Positions 1-7,735 of a stretch of DNA of 64,000 nucleotides are shown here, one piece after another. The position numbers were made by a program, and so were the translations under genes. Origin of the DNA: VRUE01 sp963695835 (GTDB taxonomy: Bacteria > Actinomycetota > Thermoleophilia > Solirubrobacterales > 70-9); contig CAVOHR010000001.1 of assembly GCA_963695835.1 (NCBI GenBank), forward strand, positions 1,362,631 to 1,426,630. Reading direction: 5' to 3'. The first letter of the stretch is position 1. Each line of letters starts with the position of its first letter. Under the pieces are notes generated by a model. The model saw nothing but the letters and a program-made list of their open reading frames with translations, did not search any database and was not told the origin of the DNA.

Positions 1-553
1 AGCGGTCCTCGTCACGCTCCACGTAGCCGTCGTCCACGAGCGTATTGAGGACCCGGTGCACGTTCCCCGGATTGAGCGCAATGAGTTTGGCGATGTCCGA
101 CAGGCGCCACGGCCTTTCGTGGTCCGAAAGGAGGCAGCGCGTCACGCGGCTCGCCCTTTGGGCGAACGGCGAAGTCCTTCGGGAGGCGCCTTGGTGAGTT
201 TCCCCTGGGGCGGGGGGCGCGAAGTACGCAAAGCCAGGCCTGGTGATGCGTCCCCGTCCGCGTATGTCGAGATAGCTGAGCCCGAGCTCTCGTGCCGCCT
301 TGTCGAGGCCCGGGGGAATGCGCTCGACGATCACGGCCTCGAGGCTCGGGTTCGCATCGGCAAGTCGCTTCAGGCCCGACGGATAGGGCACCGCGAGGAC
401 GGATGCCAGGAGGTCCACCTGCTGGCCTTCCAACTCGACCCGGAGACGAGCGGTTCCGCCCTCGATGGGTTGGACCGCGATGCTTCCTCCCTCGATGAGA
501 GGGGGATGCTCAGCCAGTCGCCTGAGTATCGGATTTTGCCGCGATTTGCTCAT
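1..553 (-). CDS. Winged-helix DNA-binding protein (3' end beyond window)
   Basis: Reading the minus strand from the ATG at 553 gives an open frame of 184 codons that runs off the window start, so the C-terminus is missing. Residues about 20-115 form an alpha/beta domain ending near 'GLSYLDIRGRGRI'. This resembles the nuclease-like N-terminal fold of AbiEi-type antitoxin/regulator proteins; that match is from memory and tentative. From about residue 145 there is a clear winged helix-turn-helix ('LSDIAKLIALNPGNVHRVL', then 'LVDDGYVERDED'), as in MarR- or IclR-like regulators. A perfect 18-bp palindrome overlaps the start codon, which fits autoregulation. No toxin partner is visible on the side that can be seen. 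The DNA-binding call is firm; the family name is not. Confidence 0.7.
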   Translation of the reverse strand, partial: MSKSRQNPILRRLAEHPPLIEGGSIAVQPIEGGTARLRVELEGQQVDLLASVLAVPYPSGLKRLADANPSLEAVIVERIPPGLDKAARELGLSYLDIRGRGRITRPGFAYFAPPAPGETHQGASRRTSPFAQRASRVTRCLLSDHERPWRLSDIAKLIALNPGNVHRVLNTLVDDGYVERDEDR

Positions 554-570
554 TTGCCTAGCTAGGCAAA
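553..570. promoter_or_regulatory. 18-bp perfect palindrome at the regulator start codon
   Basis: TTTGCCTAGCTAGGCAAA is its own reverse complement. On the minus strand it ends inside the ATG of the winged-helix gene, leaving no room for a ribosome-binding site between palindrome and start. A dimeric winged-helix protein bound here would block transcription or initiation of its own gene. The autoregulatory role is inferred from position. Confidence 0.55.
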
Positions 571-644
571 ATAGCAGCAACAAGCAAAAGACTGGCTGGC
601 TCACGGAGTTCGGGTTCGCTAACGCCGAGCAGGCGTATCGACTG

Positions 645-1676
645 CTAACTCGGTAGGTCTGCCAGCACGTAGTCGAGCAGTTCGCGGCCGTGGTCGGAGG
701 CGACGGCCACGTCGTCGGCGACGATGCGGGCTCGGTGCAGGGATTGCATGCGGAGGACGTCGCCGTCGGTGCGGTTGTTGGGGAAGACGCCGGCGTAGGA
801 GACGCCGAGGCGCTCGAGGCGGTCGGCCACCAGGGCGGTGGCCGGGTCCTCCAGCGGCAGGTCGAGGTAGACGGCGTCGAGGCGCTTGCGGTGGAAGAGA
901 TGGTGGCGCTCGGCGGCGACGACGGTCTCGAGGTCGGCGCCCGGCGCCCTTGCGGTGATCAGCGCCAGGTTGTGGGCGGCGTCGACCTCGACCTGGAGCT
1001 CGGTTCGCTCGCGCAGCTCCGCTCCGGCCGGCGGCTCGGCGAGCGTGCCCCGCAGCTCGCACAGCTCGAGGGTCCGCCGGACCATCTCGTGGTGGCGCTC
1101 CGGCGCGTAGACGTCGCGCTCGTGTCCGTCGTTGAGCTTCGCGTAGAAGAGCGCCGCCGACTGGCGGCGCGGCCGCCGCCCGCCCGCCGCGTCGTTGGCG
1201 ACCGAGGCCGGGATCCAGCCGAGCAGGAAGCCGGTCTCGTGGGCGCCGAGGTCGAGGTTCGCCCGCTGGCTGTAGGGGTGGGCGGCGGTCGCCTCGCTGT
1301 AGATGCCCGCGAGGCCGCGCTTCGCGGCCCAGTCCATCAGGTGCCGCTTGGTGCGGGTGAAGATGTGCTGCCCGCGCGCCGCCGGCATCGTCACCGCCTG
1401 GCCCGAGTGGCCGACCGCGTCGCCCGCCGCGGCGAGGCTCATCCCCTCGTGGCAGAGCAGCTCGCCCTTCGCCGACTCGGCGACGAACGAGACGTAGGTG
1501 CCCGCCGCCAGCCGCGCCGAGACCTCGGCAGGGTCGTAGACCCAGCGAACGTCGTAGCTGTCGCCGTAGGCGGTCCGGATCGCCTCGCTAACCAGATGCG
1601 CCTCCTCGGGTAATAGGTACCGGAAAGAGACCTCACCCGTGCCGGAGTCATCGTTCATGCTCTCTATATTCGGCAT
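645..1676 (-). CDS. GNAT-like N-acetyltransferase-fold protein
   Basis: A 343-residue protein. Residues about 18-160 look like a GNAT acyltransferase domain, with the acetyl-CoA-loop pattern 'AVTMPAARGQHIFTRTKRHL' followed by 'GIYSEATAAHPYSQRANLDLG'. The C-terminal half repeats an alpha/beta layout ('ERLGVSYAGVFPNN') and may be a second, degenerate GNAT-like unit. No signal peptide or membrane segment is visible, so it is probably cytoplasmic. A second ATG six codons in (1658) is an alternative start. The gene lies next to tRNA-Thr on the opposite strand and has no operon partner. The substrate cannot be inferred. Confidence 0.65.
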   Translation of the reverse strand: MPNIESMNDDSGTGEVSFRYLLPEEAHLVSEAIRTAYGDSYDVRWVYDPAEVSARLAAGTYVSFVAESAKGELLCHEGMSLAAAGDAVGHSGQAVTMPAARGQHIFTRTKRHLMDWAAKRGLAGIYSEATAAHPYSQRANLDLGAHETGFLLGWIPASVANDAAGGRRPRRQSAALFYAKLNDGHERDVYAPERHHEMVRRTLELCELRGTLAEPPAGAELRERTELQVEVDAAHNLALITARAPGADLETVVAAERHHLFHRKRLDAVYLDLPLEDPATALVADRLERLGVSYAGVFPNNRTDGDVLRMQSLHRARIVADDVAVASDHGRELLDYVLADLPS

Positions 1677-1679
1677 CGT

Positions 1680-1751
1680 GCCCGCCTAGCTCAATTGGCA
1701 GAGCGCTTCCCTTGTAAGGAAGGTTGTCCCGGTTCAAGTCCGGGGGCGGGC
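1680..1751 (+). tRNA. tRNA-Thr (anticodon UGU)
   Basis: A 72-nt cloverleaf: acceptor stem GCCCGCC/GGCGGGC, D-arm GCTC...GAGC, anticodon stem CTTCC/GGAAG with 7-nt loop CTTGTAA (anticodon TGT, reading ACA), and T-arm CCCGG-TTCAAGT-CCGGG. CCA is not encoded. The last 18 bases overlap, antisense, the 3' end of the SHOCT membrane-protein gene. Confidence 0.97.
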
Positions 1752-3125
1752 CTCGCCCAGCACCCGGGCCTTCTCCGCGGCGAACTCCTCCTCGGTGAGG
1801 GCGCCCTTGCCGCGCAGCTCGGCGAGCCGCTCTAGCCGCCGCAGCCGATTGTCCTCCTCGTCGGCCGCGGGTGCCGCCGCGCGCCCGGCTGCGGGCTCGA
1901 CGCCCGGCGGCCTGCGCACCTCCGGCAGGCGCAGCTTCGAGGCCCGCTCGCCCAGGTTGGCGCCCTTCACCGCGTCGACCACTCGCGCCTTGGCGCCGCC
2001 GAAGTAGTCGGCGAACTGCGCGTCGGGGAACTCCTCGTCGCTCTGCTTGCGCAGCTCGTGGATGCCGACGGCGACGAAGCCGGCGAGGATCAGGGTGGTG
2101 AGGAAGGAGCGCAGGTTCTGGATCGGCGAGGAGAGGAAGTAGATGCAGACGACGATCACCCAGGCGGTGTAGACGTAGGGGGCGTAATCGCGCAGGGCCG
2201 GCGCCATGAAACGGCGGGTCGAGCGAGCCGAGCCGGTCGGCGAGCCCAGCCAGCCGGCGATCCCGAGCAGGGCGCCGAAGACGATCAGGGTCGTCGCGAT
2301 GCTGACCATCAGCGAGGTGGAGATCGACCAGGCGGCTTCCGCCGCGGGCTTGACGCTTTCTTCCGTGACCAGCTGGCCGACGACGATTCCGCCCGCGACC
2401 TCGCGGAAGACGATCGCGGCGAAGCCGGCCGCGACCAGGCCGACGCCGCAGAACAGCACCGTCACCCAGCGCCCGTCGCGGGAGAGGTAGACCGCCAGGC
2501 CGAAGGCGAGCAGGGTGAGCAGCGACAGCAGCAGCGCCAGGCCCTTGATGCCGACGACGATGTCCTGCGCGGTCTTCAGCTGATCGGACCGCAGGATCGT
2601 CACCTGGCCGGCGTCGGGCGGCAGCTTTTCGGCCAGCTGAACCCCGATCCCCACCTGCTGGGCGAGGTTGGTGACCAGGCCACCGAGGTTGAGGGTGACT
2701 TCGCCGTTGGCGGTCGAGACCGCTTCCTTCTTGTCTTCCAGAACCGCCAGCAGCTGTTCGTGCGCGGCCCGGTTGGCGTCCTTCCAGAGTTCCTGGGCGG
2801 TCGAGGTCTTCAGCACCTCTTCGGCGCCGCTGCCGGCGACCTGGCGAAGCCCCCCCGACGCCGGGCCGGCCAGTTGCTTCAGTTCGCCCGGCAGGATCCC
2901 TTCCAGTTCCTTTTCGACGTCGACGTTGGCGTAGAGCTGGTCGACCAGGTATTCGCCGACCGCGGCGCGGATCTTCTCGTTCTGGATCAGGCGCCCGCTG
3001 GTGTCGACCCAATCGCTGGTGTTGAGCGCCTGGCGCTCGGTCCAGATCGCGAACACGCTGAGGAAGGCGAGTAGCGAGCCGAGCACGATCAGGGCTTTGA
3101 CGGTGCGTCGCCTAGCGCGGCTCAT
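1734..3125 (-). CDS. Integral membrane protein with C-terminal SHOCT domain
   Basis: 463 residues from the ATG at 3125. A first membrane segment (about 9-28) precedes a roughly 150-residue soluble, probably extracytoplasmic helical region. Further hydrophobic segments follow around residues 195-215, 225-250, 275-300 and 320-365. The C-terminal 35 residues ('RLERLAELRGKGALTEEEF') are a typical SHOCT motif, a short helical oligomerisation tail. The stop codon lies inside the antisense T-arm of tRNA-Thr, so the last six codons are read from the tRNA gene's complement. Longer in-frame extension upstream runs into the dioxygenase gene and is not believed. Function unknown. Confidence 0.8.
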   Translation of the reverse strand: MSRARRRTVKALIVLGSLLAFLSVFAIWTERQALNTSDWVDTSGRLIQNEKIRAAVGEYLVDQLYANVDVEKELEGILPGELKQLAGPASGGLRQVAGSGAEEVLKTSTAQELWKDANRAAHEQLLAVLEDKKEAVSTANGEVTLNLGGLVTNLAQQVGIGVQLAEKLPPDAGQVTILRSDQLKTAQDIVVGIKGLALLLSLLTLLAFGLAVYLSRDGRWVTVLFCGVGLVAAGFAAIVFREVAGGIVVGQLVTEESVKPAAEAAWSISTSLMVSIATTLIVFGALLGIAGWLGSPTGSARSTRRFMAPALRDYAPYVYTAWVIVVCIYFLSSPIQNLRSFLTTLILAGFVAVGIHELRKQSDEEFPDAQFADYFGGAKARVVDAVKGANLGERASKLRLPEVRRPPGVEPAAGRAAAPAADEEDNRLRRLERLAELRGKGALTEEEFAAEKARVLGEARPRT

Positions 3126-3152
3126 CGCGGGGGATGGTATACGTGGGAATCG

Positions 3153-4067
3153 ATGAAGTTGGAGGGCATCCACCACATCACCGCGATTACGGCCGATGCG
3201 CAGGACAACGTCGACTTCTACGCCGGGGTGCTGGGCCTGCGCCTGGTGAAGAAAACCGTCAACCAGGACAGCCCGACCGTCTACCACCTCTTCTTCGCCG
3301 ACGAGAAGGGCAGCGCCGGCTCGGACCTCACCTTCTTCGAGTTCCCGGGCGTGCCCACGGGGCGGGCCGGGGCAGGCGACGTGCACCGGATCGTCTGGCG
3401 GGTCGGCTCGGCCGAATCGCTCGACTTCTGGGCGCAGCGGCTCGGCGCCAGGAGCATCGATACGCAGCGGCAGGAGGGGAGCCTGCGGTTCGCCGACCCG
3501 GAGGGACTCGAACACGAGCTGGCCGTGGTCGCGGTAGACGACGAGCCGCTGGTCGCCGACCATCCCGAGGTTCCCGCAGGGCTCGCGCTCCAGGGCTTCC
3601 ACGCCGTGCGCGCCTACGGCGGCTCGGCGGAGGCGAGCCGCCGGCTGCTGGAGGCGCTCGAGTTCGAGCCGTCGGGCGACGGCTGGGAGGCGCGCGGGAT
3701 CCAGCGCGGCGGCCTCTACAGCTACGACGAGCCGCCGGCCGCGCGCCCGCTGCAGGGCGCCGGCAGCGTCCACCACGTCGCCTGGGCCTCGACCCTCGAC
3801 GAGCACGAGCAATGGCGGCAACGGGCGATCGCCGGCGGCGCCCAGCCGACTCCGGTGATCGACCGCTTCTACTTCCGCTCGATCTACTTCCGCGAGCCGA
3901 GCGGCGTCCTCTTCGAGATCGCCACGCTGGGGCCCGGCTTCACCGTCGACGAGCCGCTCGAGCACCTCGGCGAGAAGCTCTCGCTGCCGCCGGACTTCGA
4001 GCACCTACGGGCCGAGGTCGAGCCGCAGCTGCACCCGGTCGTCAACCCGCGCGCCGCCGGAGCCTAG
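3153..4067 (+). CDS. Ring-cleaving dioxygenase, VOC superfamily (MhqO/MhqA-like)
   Basis: 304 residues with two tandem vicinal-oxygen-chelate modules, the usual size for the hydroquinone-type extradiol dioxygenases (MhqO/MhqA/LinE group). The N-terminal module opens with 'GIHHITAITADAQ' and 'VLGLRLVKKTVNQD', hallmarks of this group. The second carries 'HHVAWAS' and 'EPSGVLFEIAT', which supply the His and Glu metal ligands. The expected reaction is Fe(II)-dependent oxygenolytic ring opening of a hydroquinone- or catechol-type substrate in the cytoplasm. It is followed after 16 bases by a maleylacetate-reductase-like gene, which fits a hydroquinone or chlorohydroquinone route. The exact substrate is not readable from sequence. 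Confidence 0.88.
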   Translation: MKLEGIHHITAITADAQDNVDFYAGVLGLRLVKKTVNQDSPTVYHLFFADEKGSAGSDLTFFEFPGVPTGRAGAGDVHRIVWRVGSAESLDFWAQRLGARSIDTQRQEGSLRFADPEGLEHELAVVAVDDEPLVADHPEVPAGLALQGFHAVRAYGGSAEASRRLLEALEFEPSGDGWEARGIQRGGLYSYDEPPAARPLQGAGSVHHVAWASTLDEHEQWRQRAIAGGAQPTPVIDRFYFRSIYFREPSGVLFEIATLGPGFTVDEPLEHLGEKLSLPPDFEHLRAEVEPQLHPVVNPRAAGA

Positions 4068-4083
4068 GACGGCCTAGGACCGG

Positions 4084-5088
4084 GTGAACGGGAACTTCGT
4101 CTGGAGGGACGCCGGGCGGGTTGTCGTCCTCCGGGTCGGCGGCGTCGAGCAGGCGCCGAAGCTGCTCGCCGAGTACGGCTTCGGCGGCTTCGAGCTGCTG
4201 ACCACGCCGCGCGCCCTGCCCGGGGCGCCGGAGCTCGAGGCGGCGGCCGATGCCGTCCACGCGGTCGGCTCCGGCCAGGTTCCGGAGCTGGCGGCCGGCC
4301 TGCTCGACCGCGTCCGTGCGGAGCGCATCGTCGCCCTCGGCGGAGGTCGGACGATCGACACCGCGAAGGCGATCGCGGCGGTCAGCGGCGCCCGCGTCGC
4401 CGCGATCCCGACGACGCTCTCCGGCGCCGAGCTGACCGCGATCCACCGCCTCCCGGCCGGCGCCGAGAGCCGCGCCCGGGCGATGGTCCGGCCGCAGCTG
4501 GCGATCGCCGACCCGGAGGCGATGACCGGACTCGCCGAGCCGGCGCTGCGGGCGAGCGCGATGAACGCCCTCGCCCACGGTGCCGACTCGCTCTACACCC
4601 CCTTCGCCAACCCGGTCTCGCAGATGACCGCGCTGCGCGGTGCCGAGCTGATCGCCGCCTCGCTCGACGAAGAGCGGGCCGAGCGCAACCGCGCCGCGCT
4701 CGCCCAGGGCGCCCTCCTCTGCGCCTACGCGATCGACTCCGCCGCCTTCGGCATGCACCATGTGATCTGCCAGACCCTGGTCCGGATCTGCGGCACCCCC
4801 CACGCCGAGACCAACGCCGCGATCCTCCCCCGAGCCCTCGCCTACATGGCCCCCCGAGTCCCCGACCGGCTCTCGTCCCTCGCCGAATCCCTCGCCACCG
4901 ACCCCGAAGACATAGAAGCCCGCGTCCTCCAACTCGGCGGCAACCCCGCCGGCCTGGGCAAGCTAGGCGCCGACCGAAGCAAGCTGGACCAAGCTCTGGA
5001 ATCGATGCTCCTACGCCCCGAGCTGGCATTCACGCCCGAACCCCCGACGCGTGATGATCTGGAGGAGCTGATCGACCAGGCTTGGTAG
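4084..5088 (+). CDS. Iron-containing alcohol dehydrogenase, maleylacetate reductase-like
   Basis: 334 residues from a GTG start with AGGA just upstream. The NAD(P)-binding glycine motif 'GGGRTIDTAKA' and 'IPTTLSGAELT' are followed by the metal-binding histidine region ('NALAHGADSLY', 'FGMHHVICQTL', 'HAETNAAILP'), as in type III Fe-dependent dehydrogenases and especially maleylacetate reductases. These reduce maleylacetate to 3-oxoadipate, the last step of (chloro)hydroquinone or hydroxyquinol breakdown. Its place directly behind the ring-cleaving dioxygenase supports that role. At 334 residues it is slightly short for the family but all motifs are present. A 26-bp hairpin follows the stop. 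Confidence 0.82.
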   Translation: MNGNFVWRDAGRVVVLRVGGVEQAPKLLAEYGFGGFELLTTPRALPGAPELEAAADAVHAVGSGQVPELAAGLLDRVRAERIVALGGGRTIDTAKAIAAVSGARVAAIPTTLSGAELTAIHRLPAGAESRARAMVRPQLAIADPEAMTGLAEPALRASAMNALAHGADSLYTPFANPVSQMTALRGAELIAASLDEERAERNRAALAQGALLCAYAIDSAAFGMHHVICQTLVRICGTPHAETNAAILPRALAYMAPRVPDRLSSLAESLATDPEDIEARVLQLGGNPAGLGKLGADRSKLDQALESMLLRPELAFTPEPPTRDDLEELIDQAW

Positions 5089-5114
5089 CGAGGGGTCGGG
5101 CGCCCGACCCCTCG
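5089..5114. terminator. 26-bp perfect palindrome after the maleylacetate reductase-like gene
   Basis: Directly after the TAG stop, CGAGGGGTCGGG is followed by its exact complement, giving a 13-bp stem with essentially no loop. There is no T-tract, so it may stall polymerase or block exonucleases rather than act as a classical intrinsic terminator. Confidence 0.5.
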
Positions 5115-5154
5115 CCCCCGGTAACCCCGGCCCCTCGCCCGTGTAGCGCTCCTC

Positions 5155-6819
5155 GTGACCGAGGAGCGGCTGAACGCCTACCACGAGTACACCCGCCGGC
5201 AAGGCGTCAACCGGGCGCTCTACCTGCTGGCCAGGCTCTTCATGCTGCCGTTCTTCCTCGTCTACTTCCGCCTCGCCCGCACCGGCCGCGACCACGGCCG
5301 CGTCAAGGGCGGCCTGATCGTCGCCTCGAACCACCGCAGCTTCCTCGACCCCTTCCTGATCGGCGGCACCCTGCCGTGGCGGCGGCCGATGAGCTACGTC
5401 GCCAAGGTCGAGCTGTTCGAGCGCCGCTGGCAGGGCTGGCTGCTCTCGCGCCTCGGCGCCTTCCCGGTCCGCCGCGGCGAAGCCGACGAGCTGGCGATGG
5501 AGACCGCGCGCCTCGCGGTCGAGCGCGGCGGCACGGTCTGCATCTTCCCCGAGGGGACGCGGATCCGCCGCGGCACCCTGGCGGCGCCCAAGCGCGGCGT
5601 CGGGCGGCTGGCCCTGCAGACCGGCGCCCCGGTCGTCCCGACCGCCGTGTTCGGCAGCGAGCACGTGCGCCGCGGCTGGCGGATCCGGCCGCGCAAGGTT
5701 CGGGTCCGGCTCGGCAGGGCGATGACCTTCCCCCGGGTCGAGCATCCCTCGCCTCCCCTGGCCGAATCGGTGACGGCGCGGATCTGGCCCAACGTGCTGC
5801 TGCAATGGGAAGAGATGGGCGGCCTGCCGCCGATGCGGCGCGCCGCCGTGATCGGCGCCGGCAGCTGGGGGACCGCGGTGGCGGTGCTGCTTGCCCGCGG
5901 CGGTCTCGAAGTGCAGCTCGGCGCCCGCACCGCCGAGCAGGCGGCCGAGGTGTCGGCGGCGGGAGAGAACGAGCGCTACCTGGAGGGGGTCCGGCTGCCC
6001 GACTCGCTGCAGGTCCGGACCGCCTCGGAGATCGAGCTCGCCGGTCTGGACCTCGTCTGCCTGGCGATCCCCTCCGGCTCGCTGCCGCAGGCGGTCGGCG
6101 CGATCGCCGACCGGGTCAGCGACCGCTCCTCGGTCCTGCTCCTGACCAAGGGCCTGATCGCGCCGTTCGGCCAGCTGCCGGCCGAGTACGTCGGCGAACG
6201 GATCCGCGCTCGCGCGATCGCCTGCCTCGGCGGCCCGGCCCACGCCCGCGAGGCGGTCTCCGGCTCGGCGGCGCTGGTGCTCGGCTCGGGCGACGCCGAC
6301 CTGCGCCACCAGCTCGGCGAGGTGTTCGACCGCGCCGGCCTGGTCTGCGAGCGCTCGCGCGACGTGGTCGGCGTCGAGATGGCGGGTGCGGCGAAGAACG
6401 CCGCCGCGCTGGCCGCGGCGGCGACCGGGGCGCACGGCCTCAACGCGGCCGGGATCGCCGCCGCGCAGGTCTGGCTCGAGTGCATCTCCTACGCGATCGC
6501 CCGCGGCGCCGAGCTGGAGACCTTCTCCGGGCTCGCCGGGGTGGGGGACCTGACCGCGACCGTGCTGGCTCCCGCGGGGCGCAACCGGCGCGCCGGCGAG
6601 CTGCTCGGCGGCGGCACCCCGGCGGCGGAGATCCCGGCCCTGATCGGGCAGGCCCCCGAGGGGCTCGACACGGTGCCGCTGCTGGCCGAGGCGATCGCCG
6701 CCGCGGGCGGCCCGGCGGAGGCGCTGGGCGGTCTCGCGGCGCTGATCCGCGGCGAGATCGACGCCGACGCCTGGGTGGCGAGCCTGCGCCGGGTCGAGCG
6801 CCGCAAGAGGGCGGCCTGA
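5155..6819 (+). CDS. Fused 1-acyl-glycerol-3-phosphate acyltransferase and glycerol-3-phosphate dehydrogenase
   Basis: 554 residues, GTG start. Residues 1-220 are a PlsC-type acyltransferase: a hydrophobic N-terminal segment (21-40), the HX4D motif 'NHRSFLD' with His60 and Asp65, and the substrate motif 'FPEGTR' at 131-136. Residues 228-554 are a GpsA-type NAD(P)-dependent glycerol-3-phosphate dehydrogenase: 'GAGSWGTAVA' at 234, catalytic Lys414 in 'GAAKNAAAL', and 'GVGDLTAT' near 462. The fusion joins synthesis of sn-glycerol-3-phosphate with a later acylation step of phospholipid assembly, presumably at the inner face of the membrane. An internal ATG at 5833, just before the Rossmann strand, could also give a separate GpsA. 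The frame is continuous, so this is not a simple misassembly of two genes. Confidence 0.88.
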   Translation: MTEERLNAYHEYTRRQGVNRALYLLARLFMLPFFLVYFRLARTGRDHGRVKGGLIVASNHRSFLDPFLIGGTLPWRRPMSYVAKVELFERRWQGWLLSRLGAFPVRRGEADELAMETARLAVERGGTVCIFPEGTRIRRGTLAAPKRGVGRLALQTGAPVVPTAVFGSEHVRRGWRIRPRKVRVRLGRAMTFPRVEHPSPPLAESVTARIWPNVLLQWEEMGGLPPMRRAAVIGAGSWGTAVAVLLARGGLEVQLGARTAEQAAEVSAAGENERYLEGVRLPDSLQVRTASEIELAGLDLVCLAIPSGSLPQAVGAIADRVSDRSSVLLLTKGLIAPFGQLPAEYVGERIRARAIACLGGPAHAREAVSGSAALVLGSGDADLRHQLGEVFDRAGLVCERSRDVVGVEMAGAAKNAAALAAAATGAHGLNAAGIAAAQVWLECISYAIARGAELETFSGLAGVGDLTATVLAPAGRNRRAGELLGGGTPAAEIPALIGQAPEGLDTVPLLAEAIAAAGGPAEALGGLAALIRGEIDADAWVASLRRVERRKRAA

Positions 6820-6837
6820 TGGCACTAGGCTTGGCCC

Positions 6838-7395
6838 GTGAGCGACCAGGAGAACGTCGAGCCGGCGAGCCTCGACCCGGCGGCGAAGGCGGAGCTCGAC
6901 CGGGCGTTCGAGCAGCTCTACCGCGACCACCTGCGAGACGTCTACTCCTACGCCTACTACCGGGTCGGCAACCAGCACGACGCCGAGGACCTGACCGAGC
7001 AGGCCTTCCTACAGGCCTACCGCCACTTCGACCGGGCGCGGCGCGAGTCCGACGGCCGGCCGCTGCGGCCGTGGCTGATCCGCATCGCCCACAACCTCGC
7101 GCTCAACTACTACCGGGACCGCTCGCGGCGGCCGCAGACCCCGCTCGAGAGCGCCGAGCCGATTCCGGCCAAGCACGGGACCGAGGCGATCGCCGAGGGC
7201 CGCGAGGAGCTGCGCCAGGTGATGGACAAGCTCCAGCACCTGCCCGACGACCGCCGCGACGCGCTGATCATGCGCTTCGCGCTCGGCATGGACAACCGCG
7301 AGATCGCCCGTGCGCTCGGCCGCAGCGACGGCGCCACCAAGGTCCTGATCCATCGCGCGGTCAGGCAGCTGGAGGGGGAGATGAGCGATGAGTGA
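6838..7395 (+). CDS. RNA polymerase sigma factor, sigma-70 ECF family
   Basis: 185 residues from a GTG start 18 bases after the fused acyltransferase gene. Region 2 covers about residues 20-95 ('YSYAYYRVGNQHDAEDLTEQ', then 'RPWLIRIAHNLALNYYRDR'). Region 4 covers about 120-180 ('LPDDRRDALIMRFALGMDN', 'EIARALGRSDGATKVLIHRA'). This two-region layout defines group IV (extracytoplasmic-function) sigma factors. The stop overlaps the start of the next gene by 8 bases, so the two are translationally coupled, as sigma and anti-sigma pairs often are. The stimulus is unknown. Confidence 0.9.
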   Translation: MSDQENVEPASLDPAAKAELDRAFEQLYRDHLRDVYSYAYYRVGNQHDAEDLTEQAFLQAYRHFDRARRESDGRPLRPWLIRIAHNLALNYYRDRSRRPQTPLESAEPIPAKHGTEAIAEGREELRQVMDKLQHLPDDRRDALIMRFALGMDNREIARALGRSDGATKVLIHRAVRQLEGEMSDE

Positions 7396-7735
7396 GGCAA
7401 GCGAGAGGCTGATCGGCGGCACCTGGGACGTCGAGCAGCTGCTCGGCGACGCGCTGCGGCCGATCGAGCCGCCCGAGCGGCTCTCCGGACGGCTCGAGGA
7501 CACGCTCGCGGCGTTCGCCCAGGCGGCGGCGGAGGAGCTGTCGGACTGGGCGGAGGAGCTCTCCGACAGCGAGCTGCGGGCGCTGCGCGACCCGCGCAAC
7601 TGGGTGCGTCCGGTGGTCGCCGTCGGCGCCGGCGGGATCGCCACCGGCGCCCTCGTGCTGCTCGAGGTTCGGCGCCGGGGTCGTCAGCGAGCCGGCGGCG
7701 GCCTACGCTCGATCGCCGGCCGCATCCGCCTGTAG
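7388..7735 (+). CDS. Small membrane-anchored protein coupled to the ECF sigma factor
   Basis: 115 residues, start overlapping the sigma-factor stop by 8 bases. Residues 1-70 are acidic and helical; one hydrophobic segment (about 76-93, 'VAVGAGGIATGALVLLEV') is followed by an Arg-rich tail. The Cys/His zinc motif of classical anti-sigma domains is absent. Position alone suggests an anti-sigma or sigma-accessory role; the family is not recognised. The last 33 bases overlap the convergent DUF4383 gene. Confidence 0.7.
   Translation: MSEASERLIGGTWDVEQLLGDALRPIEPPERLSGRLEDTLAAFAQAAAEELSDWAEELSDSELRALRDPRNWVRPVVAVGAGGIATGALVLLEVRRRGRQRAGGGLRSIAGRIRL

Noticed and set aside
5011..6978. A 655-codon open frame on the minus strand opposite the PlsC-GpsA fusion
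   Set aside because: Antisense shadow with low-complexity composition. The plus-strand frame has complete catalytic motifs.
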